NCBI RefSeq assembly: GCF_964266745.1
Contig: NZ_CAXWGX010000026.1
Coordinates: 248,001-312,000, forward strand
Source: Propionicimonas sp020161015
Lineage (GTDB): Bacteria > Actinomycetota > Actinomycetes > Propionibacteriales > Propionibacteriaceae
Length of the DNA: 64,000 nucleotides
Reading direction: 5' to 3'
Of the stretch, positions 1-6,959 are shown piece by piece; within the stretch, counting starts at the first letter, position 1, and each line of letters starts with the position of its first letter. The position numbers were made by a program, and so were the translations under genes. The notes under the pieces were generated by a model. The model saw only the letters and a list, made by a program, of their open reading frames with translations, searched no databases and was not told the origin of the DNA.

Positions 1-165
1 AGCCTCACGAGCGAGAGCAGGGAGGCGCCGATGTCGGGCGGGCGGCTCTTCGAGGCGACCGTGGTGGCTCGGCTCCCGCAGGGCGCCGAGCCGGCCACCA
101 TCGCGGCGGACCTCGAGCGCCTGGCCGCGGAGATCCTGGTGGACATCAGCCTCACCGGGGAGTGA
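1..165 (+). CDS. ACT-domain protein, GcvR-like (3' fragment)
   Basis: Only the last 54 codons are present; the gene begins outside the window. The visible end reads MSGGRLFEATVVARLPQG followed by an amphipathic helix and ILVDISLTGE. This resembles the end of the second ACT domain in glycine-cleavage regulator (GcvR-like) proteins, where a Gly-Gly-xx-Phe strand precedes a helix rich in Leu and Ala. ACT domains bind amino acids and regulate enzymes or transcription. The stop lies 3 bp before the next start, so the two genes are probably cotranscribed. The family call rests on a short tail. Confidence 0.6.
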   Translation, partial: SLTSESREAPMSGGRLFEATVVARLPQGAEPATIAADLERLAAEILVDISLTGE

Positions 166-168
166 GCC

Positions 169-636
169 GTGACCGGGCTCGCCGGACGCCAGGTCGCGGT
201 CAGCGGCCCCGGTGACGCGACGCCGGAGGAGTGCGCGACCGCCCGGGAGCTGGGGCGGCTGCTCGCCCGGGAGGGCGCCGTCGTCCTCACCGGCGGGCTC
301 GGCGGGGTGATGGCGGCTGCTGCCGAGGGTGCCCGCGAGGCGGGCGGGCTCGCCGTCGGCCTGCTGCCGGGGACGGACCGGGCCGCCGGCTCGCCGGCGC
401 ACGGGGTGCTCATCGCCACGGGACTCGGGGAGCTCCGCAACGGGGTGCTGGTGCGCGCCGCCGATGCCGTGGTCGCGGTCGGCGGCAGCTGGGGCACCCT
501 GAGCGAGGTGGCGCTGGCGCTGCGCACCGGACGGCCGCTGGTCCGCATCGGCGGCTGGACGCTGCCGGAGCCGGCCGGTGTGGACGCGCCCGACGCCGGT
601 GCGGCGATCAGCGCGCTGTACGACCTCCTGGGCTGA
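169..636 (+). CDS. LOG/TIGR00725-like Rossmann-fold nucleotide-binding protein
   Basis: A protein of 155 aa that looks like the TIGR00725 branch of the LOG/DprA-like Rossmann superfamily. It has the early TGGLGGVM loop (residues 41-48), the RN pair at 90-91, and GGSWGTLSE at 105-113, a variant of the PGGxGTxxE signature. LOG enzymes release cytokinin-like bases from nucleotide monophosphates, but this branch has no proven reaction. The GTG start sits 3 bp after the preceding stop, implying coupling to the ACT-domain gene. Substrate and role are not shown by sequence. Confidence 0.75.
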   Translation: MTGLAGRQVAVSGPGDATPEECATARELGRLLAREGAVVLTGGLGGVMAAAAEGAREAGGLAVGLLPGTDRAAGSPAHGVLIATGLGELRNGVLVRAADAVVAVGGSWGTLSEVALALRTGRPLVRIGGWTLPEPAGVDAPDAGAAISALYDLLG

Positions 637-734
637 CGCCGCGCCGCGACCGCCCGCGCGGCGGGGGATGGCTACGCTGGGCCGACGCCGCACCGCGGCA
701 ACCCGACCCGCCAGTCGCACCCTCAGGAACCGTC

Positions 735-1658
735 ATGAGCTCCCCGTCCCGCGCCCTCGTCATCGTGTCCGGTGGCGCCGCCCACAGCCCGTTCACCACG
801 CCGGACGCCGCCTGCCGCGGCGGCCTCCCCGCCGGCACCACCGACACCTTCCTGAGGGAGGGCCTGCTCGCCGCGGGCCACGAGGTGTTCACCGCGCCGG
901 CGCACGTGGGCGCCGGGCAGGCTCTGGCCGACGAGGCCGAACCCGGCTTCAGTGCCCCGCCGGAGGTGCTTCCCGCGGAGGTGACCATCAACTCCGCCGG
1001 CACGATCGACGGCGCCGGGCACCACCTGGCGGGCTTCCTCGCGCTGCTGTCGCAGCGCTACGGCTACTCGTCCTTCGACCTCGTCGCGCACTCGATGGGC
1101 GGGCTGTTCAGCAGGGCGGCCCTGCGTGTGCTGCGCGACGCGGCGTCCCCGCTCTGTGTCCGCAGCCTGACCACCATCGGCACGCCGTGGACGGGCTCCT
1201 TCGCGGCGGAGGTGGAGGCCGGCCAGCGTGATCCCGCCGACCTCGCGGGCGACCCGCGGTTCGCCGCGGTGCTCGCCGGGTTCTCCGCGGAAGCCGCGTC
1301 CGCCCCGCGCGACGGCGCCGCGGAGCAGGTGACGAGCGGCTACCTCGCCGGTGCCGACGGGTGGAACGCGCGGCAGGGGGGCCTGCTGGACGGGCTCACC
1401 GTCACCCTGGTCGGCGGCGCGGCGTTCACCGCGGACGGCCCGCGCTCGGCCTGGCCGAACGACGGGCTGGTGAGCCTGCGCAGCGCGTTGGCGCAGGACG
1501 TCCCCGCGTCCGTGCTGCCCCACCGGGTGACGCACACCTTCGACGACGTCCACTCGTTGTTCTTCGCCGGGCAGTTCGGGCTGCCGGTCGAGCGTGCCCT
1601 CACCTGGGATCCCGCCGTCCTCGCGGTCGTGGCGGACGCCGTCGCGCGGGAGGCATAG
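735..1658 (+). CDS. Alpha/beta-hydrolase, lipase/esterase family
   Basis: A predicted 307-aa serine hydrolase. The nucleophile elbow AHSMGG (residues 118-123, Ser120) follows FDLV. The likely acid is Asp243 in PNDGLV and the likely base His273 in DDVHSLFF, the usual order of the triad. No signal peptide or membrane segment is evident, so it should be cytoplasmic. The ATG at 735 is preceded by AGGAA. An in-frame region upstream runs through the previous gene in another frame and was not accepted as coding. A TACGCT -10 at 673-678 would give a leader of about 50 bases. The hairpin at 1673-1707 ends the unit. Substrate unknown. Confidence 0.8.
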   Translation: MSSPSRALVIVSGGAAHSPFTTPDAACRGGLPAGTTDTFLREGLLAAGHEVFTAPAHVGAGQALADEAEPGFSAPPEVLPAEVTINSAGTIDGAGHHLAGFLALLSQRYGYSSFDLVAHSMGGLFSRAALRVLRDAASPLCVRSLTTIGTPWTGSFAAEVEAGQRDPADLAGDPRFAAVLAGFSAEAASAPRDGAAEQVTSGYLAGADGWNARQGGLLDGLTVTLVGGAAFTADGPRSAWPNDGLVSLRSALAQDVPASVLPHRVTHTFDDVHSLFFAGQFGLPVERALTWDPAVLAVVADAVAREA

Positions 1659-1672
1659 GTCCGGACAGCCGA

Positions 1673-1707
1673 ACGCCCGCCGTCCGGAGTTCCGGAACGG
1701 CGGGCGT
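1673..1707. terminator. Bidirectional intergenic hairpin
   Basis: A perfect 11-bp stem (1673-1683 with 1697-1707) encloses a shorter CCGGA/TCCGG stem. It lies between two converging genes ending at 1658 and 1725. There is no strong U tract. Its placement fits a shared terminator. Confidence 0.7.
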
Positions 1708-1724
1708 CACCACGGTGGTCGCGG

Positions 1725-1874
1725 TCAGCTCACGTTGAAGATGCTGACCCCTCCGGGGCCGACCAGAAGGCCGACCACGATGAGCACGATGCCCCACAGC
1801 ATCTGGCCCCTGACGAGGGCGAAGATGCCCGAGATCACGAGGATCGCGGCGAGGATCCACAGAAGGAGTGCCAT
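1725..1874 (-). CDS. GPGG-motif small membrane protein
   Basis: A 49-aa protein with two hydrophobic segments (about residues 2-20 and 26-40), joined by a short VRGQ turn and ending GPGGVSIFNVS. The GPGG ending is the hallmark of a small actinobacterial membrane protein family of unknown function. The ATG at 1874 is preceded by a GAAAGGA-type ribosome site. It lies 21 bp downstream of the CsbD gene and is probably the second gene of that stress operon. Function is unknown; co-expression with CsbD under a SigB-type promoter is inferred. Confidence 0.8.
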   Translation of the reverse strand: MALLLWILAAILVISGIFALVRGQMLWGIVLIVVGLLVGPGGVSIFNVS

Positions 1875-1895
1875 TGGTGTCGTCCTTTCTTCGGC

Positions 1896-2066
1896 TTACT
1901 TGAACGCGTCCTTGGCCTTCTCGCCGGCCTGCTTGACATCGGCGACGGCCTGCTCGGCCTTGCCCTCGGCCTCGAGGCGCTCGTTGTCGGTGAGCTTGCC
2001 CCAGCCTTCCTTGACCTGGCCCTTCACCTTGTCGGCGGTGTTCTCCGCCTTGTCGTCGATACCCAT
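1896..2066 (-). CDS. CsbD-family stress protein
   Basis: A 56-aa very hydrophilic protein beginning MGIDDKAENTADKVKGQVKE and continuing with the typical GWGKLTDNERLEAEGKAEQ and Lys/Ala-rich end. This is the conserved CsbD pattern of short helical stress proteins, found in many bacteria as members of the general stress regulon. The molecular role is unknown. The ATG at 2066 has a strong GAGGAGGA site. A near-perfect SigB/SigF promoter lies at 2108-2133. The gene sits directly after the sigma-factor gene on the same strand. Confidence 0.93.
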   Translation of the reverse strand: MGIDDKAENTADKVKGQVKEGWGKLTDNERLEAEGKAEQAVADVKQAGEKAKDAFK

Positions 2067-2107
2067 GAGGTTCCTCCTCGTGTCGTCCTGCGCTTTCGAA
2101 TACTGGG

Positions 2108-2133
2108 TACCCCGCCCGTCGCCCCCGCAAACC
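2108..2133 (-). promoter_or_regulatory. SigB/SigF-type promoter of the CsbD gene
   Basis: On the minus strand GGTTT (2133-2129), a 16-base spacer and GGGTA (2112-2108) match the GGTTT-N15-17-GGGTA general-stress promoter known from actinobacterial SigF/SigB and Bacillus SigB. Transcription would begin near 2100, about 34 bases before the CsbD ATG. The cognate sigma candidate is encoded about 190 bp upstream. Confidence 0.75.
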
Positions 2134-2174
2134 GCGAGAGCCAGGCCCCCGCGCCGAGGGCCAGCCCCCCGCGC

Positions 2175-2242
2175 CGAGGGCCAGCCTTGACGCCGAGGGC
2201 CAGCACCGGTGTGCGAGCCCTCGGACGCAAGGCTGGCCCTCG
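2175..2242. repeat. 68-bp nested palindrome, family A copy 1
   Basis: Outer arms CGAGGGCCAGCCTTG (2175-2189) and its exact complement (2228-2242) form a perfect 15-bp stem. Inside, CCGAGGGC and GCCCTCGG form a second stem around a 16-base loop. The copy lies between the sigma-factor stop and the CsbD promoter. Two extra GCGCCGAGGGCCAGCC-like fragments precede it. Five further 68-bp copies occur in this window. Confidence 0.9.
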
Positions 2243-2248
2243 GGGTTT

Positions 2249-2320
2249 GCGGGCCAGCCGTGGCGGGCCAGCCGTGGCGGGCCAGCCGGGTGGCGGGCTA
2301 GCCGTGGCGGGTCAGCTGGG
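2249..2320. repeat. 14-bp tandem array beside family A copy 1
   Basis: Five head-to-tail units of GCGGGCCAGCCGTG begin at 2249, 2263, 2277 (16 bp), 2293 and 2307. The array shares the GGCCAGCC core with the adjacent palindrome and ends exactly at the sigma-factor stop codon. Confidence 0.85.
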
Positions 2321-3127
2321 TCAGCCGGCGAGCGGCTCGCGCTCGGTGAGCGCGTCCCGGGCCCGTCCCAGGCTGCGGCGCAGGATGCGGGACACCTGCA
2401 TCTGGGAGACGCCGAGGCGCCGTCCGATCTCTGCCTGGGTGCAGCCCTCCTCGAACCGCCACTTCAGCACCATCCGCTCCCGGCGGGTGAGGCCGGACAG
2501 CGCGCGCTGCAGCGCGAGCCGGTCGACCAGCTGGTCGGTGTCACCGTCCACCGAGAGGGTGGCACCGAAGCTGGTTCCGGACTCGGAGTCGACCGGCGCG
2601 TCCAGCGACCAGGGACGGTAGCTGCCGTCGGCGGTGGTGGCCTCGCGGACGAGGCCCGCGTCCACCCCCAGCTCCTCGACGAGCTCGGCCGTGGTGACGC
2701 TGCGGCCCAGCTGCTGTTCGAGTTCCTGGCCCTGGCGGCTGGCCCGGGCCCGCAACTCCTGGATCCGGCGCGGTGGCCGGACCATCCAGCAGTGGTCGCG
2801 GAAGTGGCGCTTCAGTTCGCCGGTGATCGTCGGGACGGCGAACGCGACGAAGCTGCGCCCCTCGCCGGGACGGAAGCGGCGGACGGCGAGGAACAGGGCG
2901 ACCCTGGCCACCTGCACCAGGTCGTCGCGGTCGGCACCCCGGTTCGCGTAACGGTTGGCGAGCGCGTCGCAGAGGCCGAGGTTGGCCTCGACGAGCTCTT
3001 CGGTGAGTGACTGCCTCTCGGCGTCGTCGGTGCAGCACTGCAGTCGCCCGAGGAGTTCCTCGGTGCGTGCTTCACGGGTGCGGGTATCAGCAGGGACGCT
3101 GGAAGCGGGCGCGAGGCCACGTGCCAT
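2321..3127 (-). CDS. SigB/SigF/SigG-family RNA polymerase sigma factor
   Basis: A 268-aa sigma-70 factor of the general-stress (group 3) type. Region 2 covers about residues 45-112, with DRDDLVQVARVALFLAVRRF and ELKRHFRDHCW. Region 3 follows (about 120-185) and region 4 carries the helix-turn-helix CTQAEIGRRLGVSQMQVSR (229-247). The ATG at 3127 was chosen over one 21 bp upstream because AAAGGAG precedes it at ideal spacing. It probably directs RNA polymerase to GGTTT-N16-GGGTA promoters such as that of csbD. No anti-sigma or anti-anti-sigma gene is visible nearby, which is unusual for this group. A weak TTGACC-N18-CAGATT is the best promoter candidate. Confidence 0.92.
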   Translation of the reverse strand: MARGLAPASSVPADTRTREARTEELLGRLQCCTDDAERQSLTEELVEANLGLCDALANRYANRGADRDDLVQVARVALFLAVRRFRPGEGRSFVAFAVPTITGELKRHFRDHCWMVRPPRRIQELRARASRQGQELEQQLGRSVTTAELVEELGVDAGLVREATTADGSYRPWSLDAPVDSESGTSFGATLSVDGDTDQLVDRLALQRALSGLTRRERMVLKWRFEEGCTQAEIGRRLGVSQMQVSRILRRSLGRARDALTEREPLAG

Positions 3128-3250
3128 CGTCGTCTCCTTTCGGAGCAAGACGTCGGAGTCGGCACGTGGTTTGACCGCTCAGACGCTCCGAATCTGCCAA
3201 AGCTGCGGTCTGCGGGTCAAGGCGGGGGTGGCCGGAAGTGGGTCCCGACC

Positions 3251-3299
3251 GCTCGCCGGAGGGGCGGGAGTAGGCAATTCCGCTCCCCGGCGAGCCGGG
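3251..3299 (-). terminator. Stem-loops downstream of dps
   Basis: GCTCGCCGG (3251-3259) pairs with CCGGCGAGC (3287-3295), and a smaller alternative hairpin CCCGG-CGAG-CCGGG occupies 3286-3299. They begin directly after the dps stop on the minus strand. This fits a terminator without a U tract. Confidence 0.5.
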
Positions 3300-3300
3300 A

Positions 3301-3816
3301 TCAGTTGTTGGGGATGGCGCCCTGGGCGTTCTCGAGGTGGGCACGGACGAACCACTGGAACTTCTCCAGCTCGCCGGTGTGTCCGATCAGCAGGTCCTGG
3401 GTGACCAGGTCGAGGTCCTCCAGCTCCTCCATCGCGGTGCGGTTGGACTCCACGACGCCGTCGTAGACCTTGTCGAGTTCCTCGAGGTGGGCCTGCACGA
3501 GGTCCCGGCCCAGCGGGTAGTCCTCCCAGCTTCGGGTCGCGACGATCGCGCCCGGCGTCCCCTTCGGCGAGGCGCCGAGGGCCGCGATGCGCTCTGCGAC
3601 CTCGTCGGCGTACAGCCGCACGAGCTCGACCTGCGGGTCGATCATCTCGTGGACGCCGATGAAGTTCGGCCCCACCACGTTCCAGTGCACGTGCTTCAGC
3701 GTGAGGTGCAGGTCGCTGTAGCAGACCAGCCTCTCCTGGAGGATCTGGACGACCCGCGACGACTCCTCGCGGGTCAGTCCGGGCAGGGTGAACCGGGTCC
3801 TGGCGCTCTTGGCCAT
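3301..3816 (-). CDS. dps: Dps family DNA-protecting ferritin
   Basis: A 171-aa mini-ferritin. Dps dodecamers oxidise and store iron using hydrogen peroxide and shield DNA. The ferroxidase residues of E. coli Dps (H51, H63, D67, D78, E82) align at a constant offset with H44, H56, D60, D71 and E75, within HVHWNV, VHEMID and DEVAERI. The ATG has an AAGGAGG site. Upstream on the minus strand GGCGTCT-N16-GGGTAA resembles the SigB-type promoter, placed inside the end of the DUF456 gene. Together with the sigma factor and CsbD it forms a stress cluster. Confidence 0.95.
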   Translation of the reverse strand: MAKSARTRFTLPGLTREESSRVVQILQERLVCYSDLHLTLKHVHWNVVGPNFIGVHEMIDPQVELVRLYADEVAERIAALGASPKGTPGAIVATRSWEDYPLGRDLVQAHLEELDKVYDGVVESNRTAMEELEDLDLVTQDLLIGHTGELEKFQWFVRAHLENAQGAIPNN

Positions 3817-3858
3817 GGGTGTGCCTCCTTGGTTGGACGGACGGATACGGCCGTCCCT

Positions 3859-3883
3859 TACCCCGGGGCGCCGGGCCTCAGAC
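3859..3883 (-). promoter_or_regulatory. Possible SigB-type promoter of dps
   Basis: Minus-strand GTCT (3883-3880), 16 bases, then GGGTA (3863-3859). The -10 is consensus and the -35 has one substitution in GTTT. Transcription would begin about 35 bases before the dps start. Confidence 0.45.
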
Positions 3884-4354
3884 GCCGCTCAGCACCGCCG
3901 CCAGCCACACCCCGGCCGCAGCGAGGGCCAGCCCGAGCTCTGCGATCATGCCGAGCCCGGTGGCCTTCAGCCCGACCAGCGCGGACGCCCACGCCCGCCT
4001 CGGCTCGCGCAGCCGCGCGTACTCCGCCAGGAACAGCCCGAGCGGGAAGAACAGCAGCAGCCCGACGACGGGAATCACGAAGAAGCCCACGATGCCCGCG
4101 ATGCCGGCCGCAATGAGGGAGCGTCCCGGTACCCCCGCGGCCCTGGTGTGCCGCGCCTGGATGAACCAGGTGACGAGCGCGCCGGTCGCCAGCAGCGTGG
4201 CGCTCGCGGCGAACACGAGCCAGCCGGCGGTGGTGTTGGTCACGGCGGCCCACACCAGCACGCCGGCACCGATCAGGAGAGAGCCGGGCAGCACGGGGAC
4301 GACGATCCCGACGAGCCCGACCAGCACGGCCAGCCCGACCAGCAACTCCAGCAC
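3878..4354 (-). CDS. DUF456-family membrane protein
   Basis: A protein of 158 aa, nearly all hydrophobic, with about four to five transmembrane segments. It has the DUF456 pattern VGLVGIVVPVLPGSLLIGAG near the start and GFFVIPVVGLLLFFPLGLFLAEY in the middle. Function unknown. The GTG at 4354 is preferred over longer versions because GGGAGG lies just upstream and the added residues of longer versions look non-coding. It is divergent from cobT; the promoter region lies in the 121-bp gap. Confidence 0.8.
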   Translation of the reverse strand: MLELLVGLAVLVGLVGIVVPVLPGSLLIGAGVLVWAAVTNTTAGWLVFAASATLLATGALVTWFIQARHTRAAGVPGRSLIAAGIAGIVGFFVIPVVGLLLFFPLGLFLAEYARLREPRRAWASALVGLKATGLGMIAELGLALAAAGVWLAAVLSGV

Positions 4355-4475
4355 GATTTCGTCCTCCCGGTGTACGACCCTGTCGAATAGTGTGCCCGGG
4401 CGGACCCAACGACCGTCCGTCGTTAGGGTGGTCGGGCGGCGTGACACGCGCCGTCCGACCGTCCAGGAGACCCAG

Positions 4476-5516
4476 ATGAACCCTTCCGTGCGCACGCCCG
4501 TGCAGGCCCCCAGCAACGCCGCCTACGCCGCGGCCCGCGCGCTGAGCGACGGCCAGGCCAAGCCGCTCGGGGCGCTCGGCGAGCTCGAGCACCTGGCCGC
4601 CTGGGTCTCGTCCTGCCAGGGGGTGTGCCCGCCGCGGCAGCTGGACGACGTGCGCGTGGTCGTCTTCGCCGGAGACCACGGCATCTCCGCGGACGGGGTG
4701 TCGGCCTACCCGGCCGCGATCACGCCGGCCATGGTGTACGGCATCGCCGGGGGCCACGCGGGCGTCTCCGCGCTCGCCGCGGCCAACGGGGTGACGGTGT
4801 CGATCTACGACATCGCGGTGGCCGTGGACTTCCCCGACCTGCCGGCGGAGATCTCCCGGTTCAAGGTGCGGACGTCCTCCGGTGCGATCCACCTCGCCGA
4901 CGCGCTCACCCGTGCAGAGGTCGAGCAGGCGATCGCCGCGGGCGACACGATCGCCGCGGAGCAGGTCGCCGCCGGGGCGCAACTGCTGATCTCCGGCGAC
5001 CTGGGCATCGGCAACACCACGGTGGCGGCGGCGCTGATCGCCGCGTCCCTCGGCGTGCAGCCGGCTGCGGTCACCGGCCGCGGCACCGGCATCGACGAGG
5101 GCACGCTCGCGCACAAGACCACCCTGATCGAGGCCGCCCTCGCCCGGGCGGGAGAGCGCGTCGCCGATCCGGTCGAGCGACTCGCCGCCCTCGGCTCGGC
5201 CGACTTCGCCGCCGCGGTCGGGTTCATCAGCGGCGCGGCCCGCCGCGGGGTGCCCGTGCTGCTGGACGGGGTGATCGCGGCCGCGGAGGCGCTGGTGGCC
5301 GAGGACTACCAGCCCGGGACGAGGGCGTGGCTGCAGGCCGGCCACCGCTCGACGGAGCCGGGCCAGGCGCTCGCGCTGGACCGGCTGGGCCTGCGTCCGC
5401 TGGTCGACCTGTCGATGCGGCTCGGCGAGGGCAGTGGCGCAGTGCTCGCCGTCCCGGTGGTGCGTTCGGCGGTGGCGGCCCTGCTGGGGATCGCCCAGCT
5501 CTCGGACCTGGCATGA
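4476..5516 (+). CDS. cobT: Nicotinate-nucleotide-dimethylbenzimidazole phosphoribosyltransferase
   Basis: CobT (346 aa) transfers the ribose phosphate of nicotinate mononucleotide to 5,6-dimethylbenzimidazole, forming alpha-ribazole phosphate for the lower loop of cobalamin. Recognisable blocks are FAGDHGISADGVSAYP (about 58-73), GDLGIGNTTVAAAL, GRGTGIDEG and the late LGEGSGAVLA that holds the catalytic glutamate. The ATG follows AGGAGA. The ATGA overlap with cobS shows translational coupling. A TAGGGT at 4424-4429 is a candidate -10. No cobalamin riboswitch core was found in the short leader. Confidence 0.95.
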   Translation: MNPSVRTPVQAPSNAAYAAARALSDGQAKPLGALGELEHLAAWVSSCQGVCPPRQLDDVRVVVFAGDHGISADGVSAYPAAITPAMVYGIAGGHAGVSALAAANGVTVSIYDIAVAVDFPDLPAEISRFKVRTSSGAIHLADALTRAEVEQAIAAGDTIAAEQVAAGAQLLISGDLGIGNTTVAAALIAASLGVQPAAVTGRGTGIDEGTLAHKTTLIEAALARAGERVADPVERLAALGSADFAAAVGFISGAARRGVPVLLDGVIAAAEALVAEDYQPGTRAWLQAGHRSTEPGQALALDRLGLRPLVDLSMRLGEGSGAVLAVPVVRSAVAALLGIAQLSDLA

Positions 5517-6277
5517 GCCTTCCGGGCCTGCGGCTGGCGGTCGGGTTGCTGACCGTCGTCCCGGTGCGTCCCCCCGACGAGCTGGGACGCCCGCAGGCCC
5601 GCGCGGCGATGCTGCTGGCCCCGCTGGCCGTGCTGCCGGTCGCCGCGCTCTCGGCGGCGCTGGGCTGGGCAGCGGTGGCCGTGGGGCTGCCGTCCCCGCT
5701 CGCCGGCGTGCTGGTCGTGGCGGCGCTGGCGATGGGCACCCGGGCCATGCACCTCGACGGGCTGGCCGACACCACGGACGGGCTGGGGTCCGGGAAGCCG
5801 GCCGGGGCAGCGCTGGAGATCATGCGCCGCGGCGACGTCGGGCCGATGGGCACCGTCTCGCTGGTGCTGGTGCTGCTGGCCCAGGCCCTGGCGGCCGGCA
5901 CGGTGCTGGAACGCCCGTGGGGATGGCTCCCGCTGCTGGTGGCGGTCTGCGGCGCCCGCGCGGCGCTCGCCCTCGCCTGCCGCCGGTCGGTGCCGGCGGC
6001 GCGTCCGGACGGGCTCGGCGCCCTCGTCGCGGGGAGCGTTCCTGCTCCCGCCGTGGTGGCGGTGTGGGTTGTCGTGCCCGCAGCCGGTGCCGGGGCAGCG
6101 CACCTGTCCGGGCAACCGTGGTGGATCGCCGCCTGCGCGGCCCTCGCCGCGCTCGGCGCGGCGTGGTGGCTGCTGGCCAGGGCCGTCCGCCGGTTCGGGG
6201 GCATCACCGGCGACGTGCTCGGCGCGCTCGTCGAGGTCGCCGCCACCGTCCTGCTGGTCGGCGCGGCGATCGGCTAG
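5513..6277 (+). CDS. cobS: Adenosylcobinamide-GDP ribazoletransferase
   Basis: CobS (254 aa) is the integral-membrane cobalamin synthase that joins adenosylcobinamide-GDP with alpha-ribazole or its phosphate. The diagnostic HLDGLADTTDG lies at residues 80-90 and MRRGDVGPMGT follows, both on cytoplasmic loops; several hydrophobic helices surround them, and the end carries FGGITGDVLGA. The start overlaps the cobT stop (ATGA). The TAG stop shares its CTAG with the stop of the converging TetR gene, so the two reading frames touch tail to tail. Confidence 0.94.
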   Translation: MSLPGLRLAVGLLTVVPVRPPDELGRPQARAAMLLAPLAVLPVAALSAALGWAAVAVGLPSPLAGVLVVAALAMGTRAMHLDGLADTTDGLGSGKPAGAALEIMRRGDVGPMGTVSLVLVLLAQALAAGTVLERPWGWLPLLVAVCGARAALALACRRSVPAARPDGLGALVAGSVPAPAVVAVWVVVPAAGAGAAHLSGQPWWIAACAALAALGAAWWLLARAVRRFGGITGDVLGALVEVAATVLLVGAAIG

Positions 6278-6918
6278 CTCCCGGCGCCGCGATCCCCGGC
6301 GTAGCGGACGGCGATGCCGGTCAGCACCACGTCGAGGTACTCCTCGAACCGCGCGTCCGGATCCGAGCGCAGATGCGCAGCACCCTCCCTGACCAGGGGC
6401 ACGTCTGCGGCCGCGACCTCGTCGGTCTCGACCAGCAGCGAGTGGTCGGTGGAGGCGAGCATCTGCTCCTCGATCACGAAGCCGACGACCAGGGCCGTCA
6501 CGAGCTGGACGGCCGCCGTCCCGTGCTCGGTCGGCAGGCCGGTCTGCGTCCACCGGTCCATCCACTGCTGCTGCGAGCGCAGGATGTCGGGGTCGGTGAC
6601 GCGGGTGCCGCTGAACGTGCGGGCCCCGTCCCGGTGTGCGAGCAGCTCGCCGCGGATCACCCGGGCGTACCCGGCCAGCCCCTCACGCCAGTCACGCGGC
6701 TCTGGCTGCTCGGCGAGCGTGCGCGCCATCCGGCGACGCACCTCCGTGCCCATCTCGTCGAGGATCTCCTGCTTGCTGGACACGTGCCAGTAGAGCGCGG
6801 GCGCACGTACGCCCAGCCTCTGGGCGAGGGCGCGCGCCGTCAGCGCGTCGATCCCGTCGGAGTCCAGGAGTTCGAGTGCGGCTTCCACGATTCGTTGGCG
6901 GCTGATTCCTTTGGCCAC
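6274..6918 (-). CDS. TetR/AcrR-family transcriptional regulator
   Basis: A regulator of 214 aa. The N-terminal helix-turn-helix runs IVEAALELLDSDGIDALTARALAQRLGVRAPALYWHVSSKQEI (about 10-52), the pattern of tetracycline-repressor-type members that read LYWHV. The C-terminal ligand domain resembles the TetR class. The GTG start has TAGCGT ending 6 bases upstream, so the mRNA is probably leaderless. It lies between cobS and cobU, but neither is an obvious target and its ligand is unknown. It could act elsewhere. Confidence 0.88.
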   Translation of the reverse strand: MAKGISRQRIVEAALELLDSDGIDALTARALAQRLGVRAPALYWHVSSKQEILDEMGTEVRRRMARTLAEQPEPRDWREGLAGYARVIRGELLAHRDGARTFSGTRVTDPDILRSQQQWMDRWTQTGLPTEHGTAAVQLVTALVVGFVIEEQMLASTDHSLLVETDEVAAADVPLVREGAAHLRSDPDARFEEYLDVVLTGIAVRYAGDRGAGS

Positions 6919-6924
6919 CCCGAC

Positions 6925-6930
6925 ACGCTA
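6925..6930 (-). promoter_or_regulatory. Leaderless -10 (TAGCGT) of TetR gene
   Basis: TAGCGT on the minus strand ends 6 bases before the GTG at 6918, placing +1 at or next to the start codon. Confidence 0.55.
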
Positions 6931-6959
6931 ACACCGCCCCCACCATGTCCAGTGGAGGG

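Noticed and set aside
231..734. N-terminal extension of the esterase to 231
   Set aside because: It overlaps the LOG-like gene in another frame and gives a low-complexity Arg/Gly peptide; the ATG at 735 begins the recognisable fold.
2187..2621. Open frames through the family A repeats (also near 40650-40943 and 60281-60763) with peptides such as ALGRKAGPR
   Set aside because: They exist only because the GC-rich palindromes lack stops. The same peptide appears at unrelated loci as a product of the repeat, not of a gene.
4380..4475. Possible cobalamin riboswitch upstream of cobT
   Set aside because: The gap to the divergent gene is too short and the B12-box core is absent; only a small hairpin is seen.
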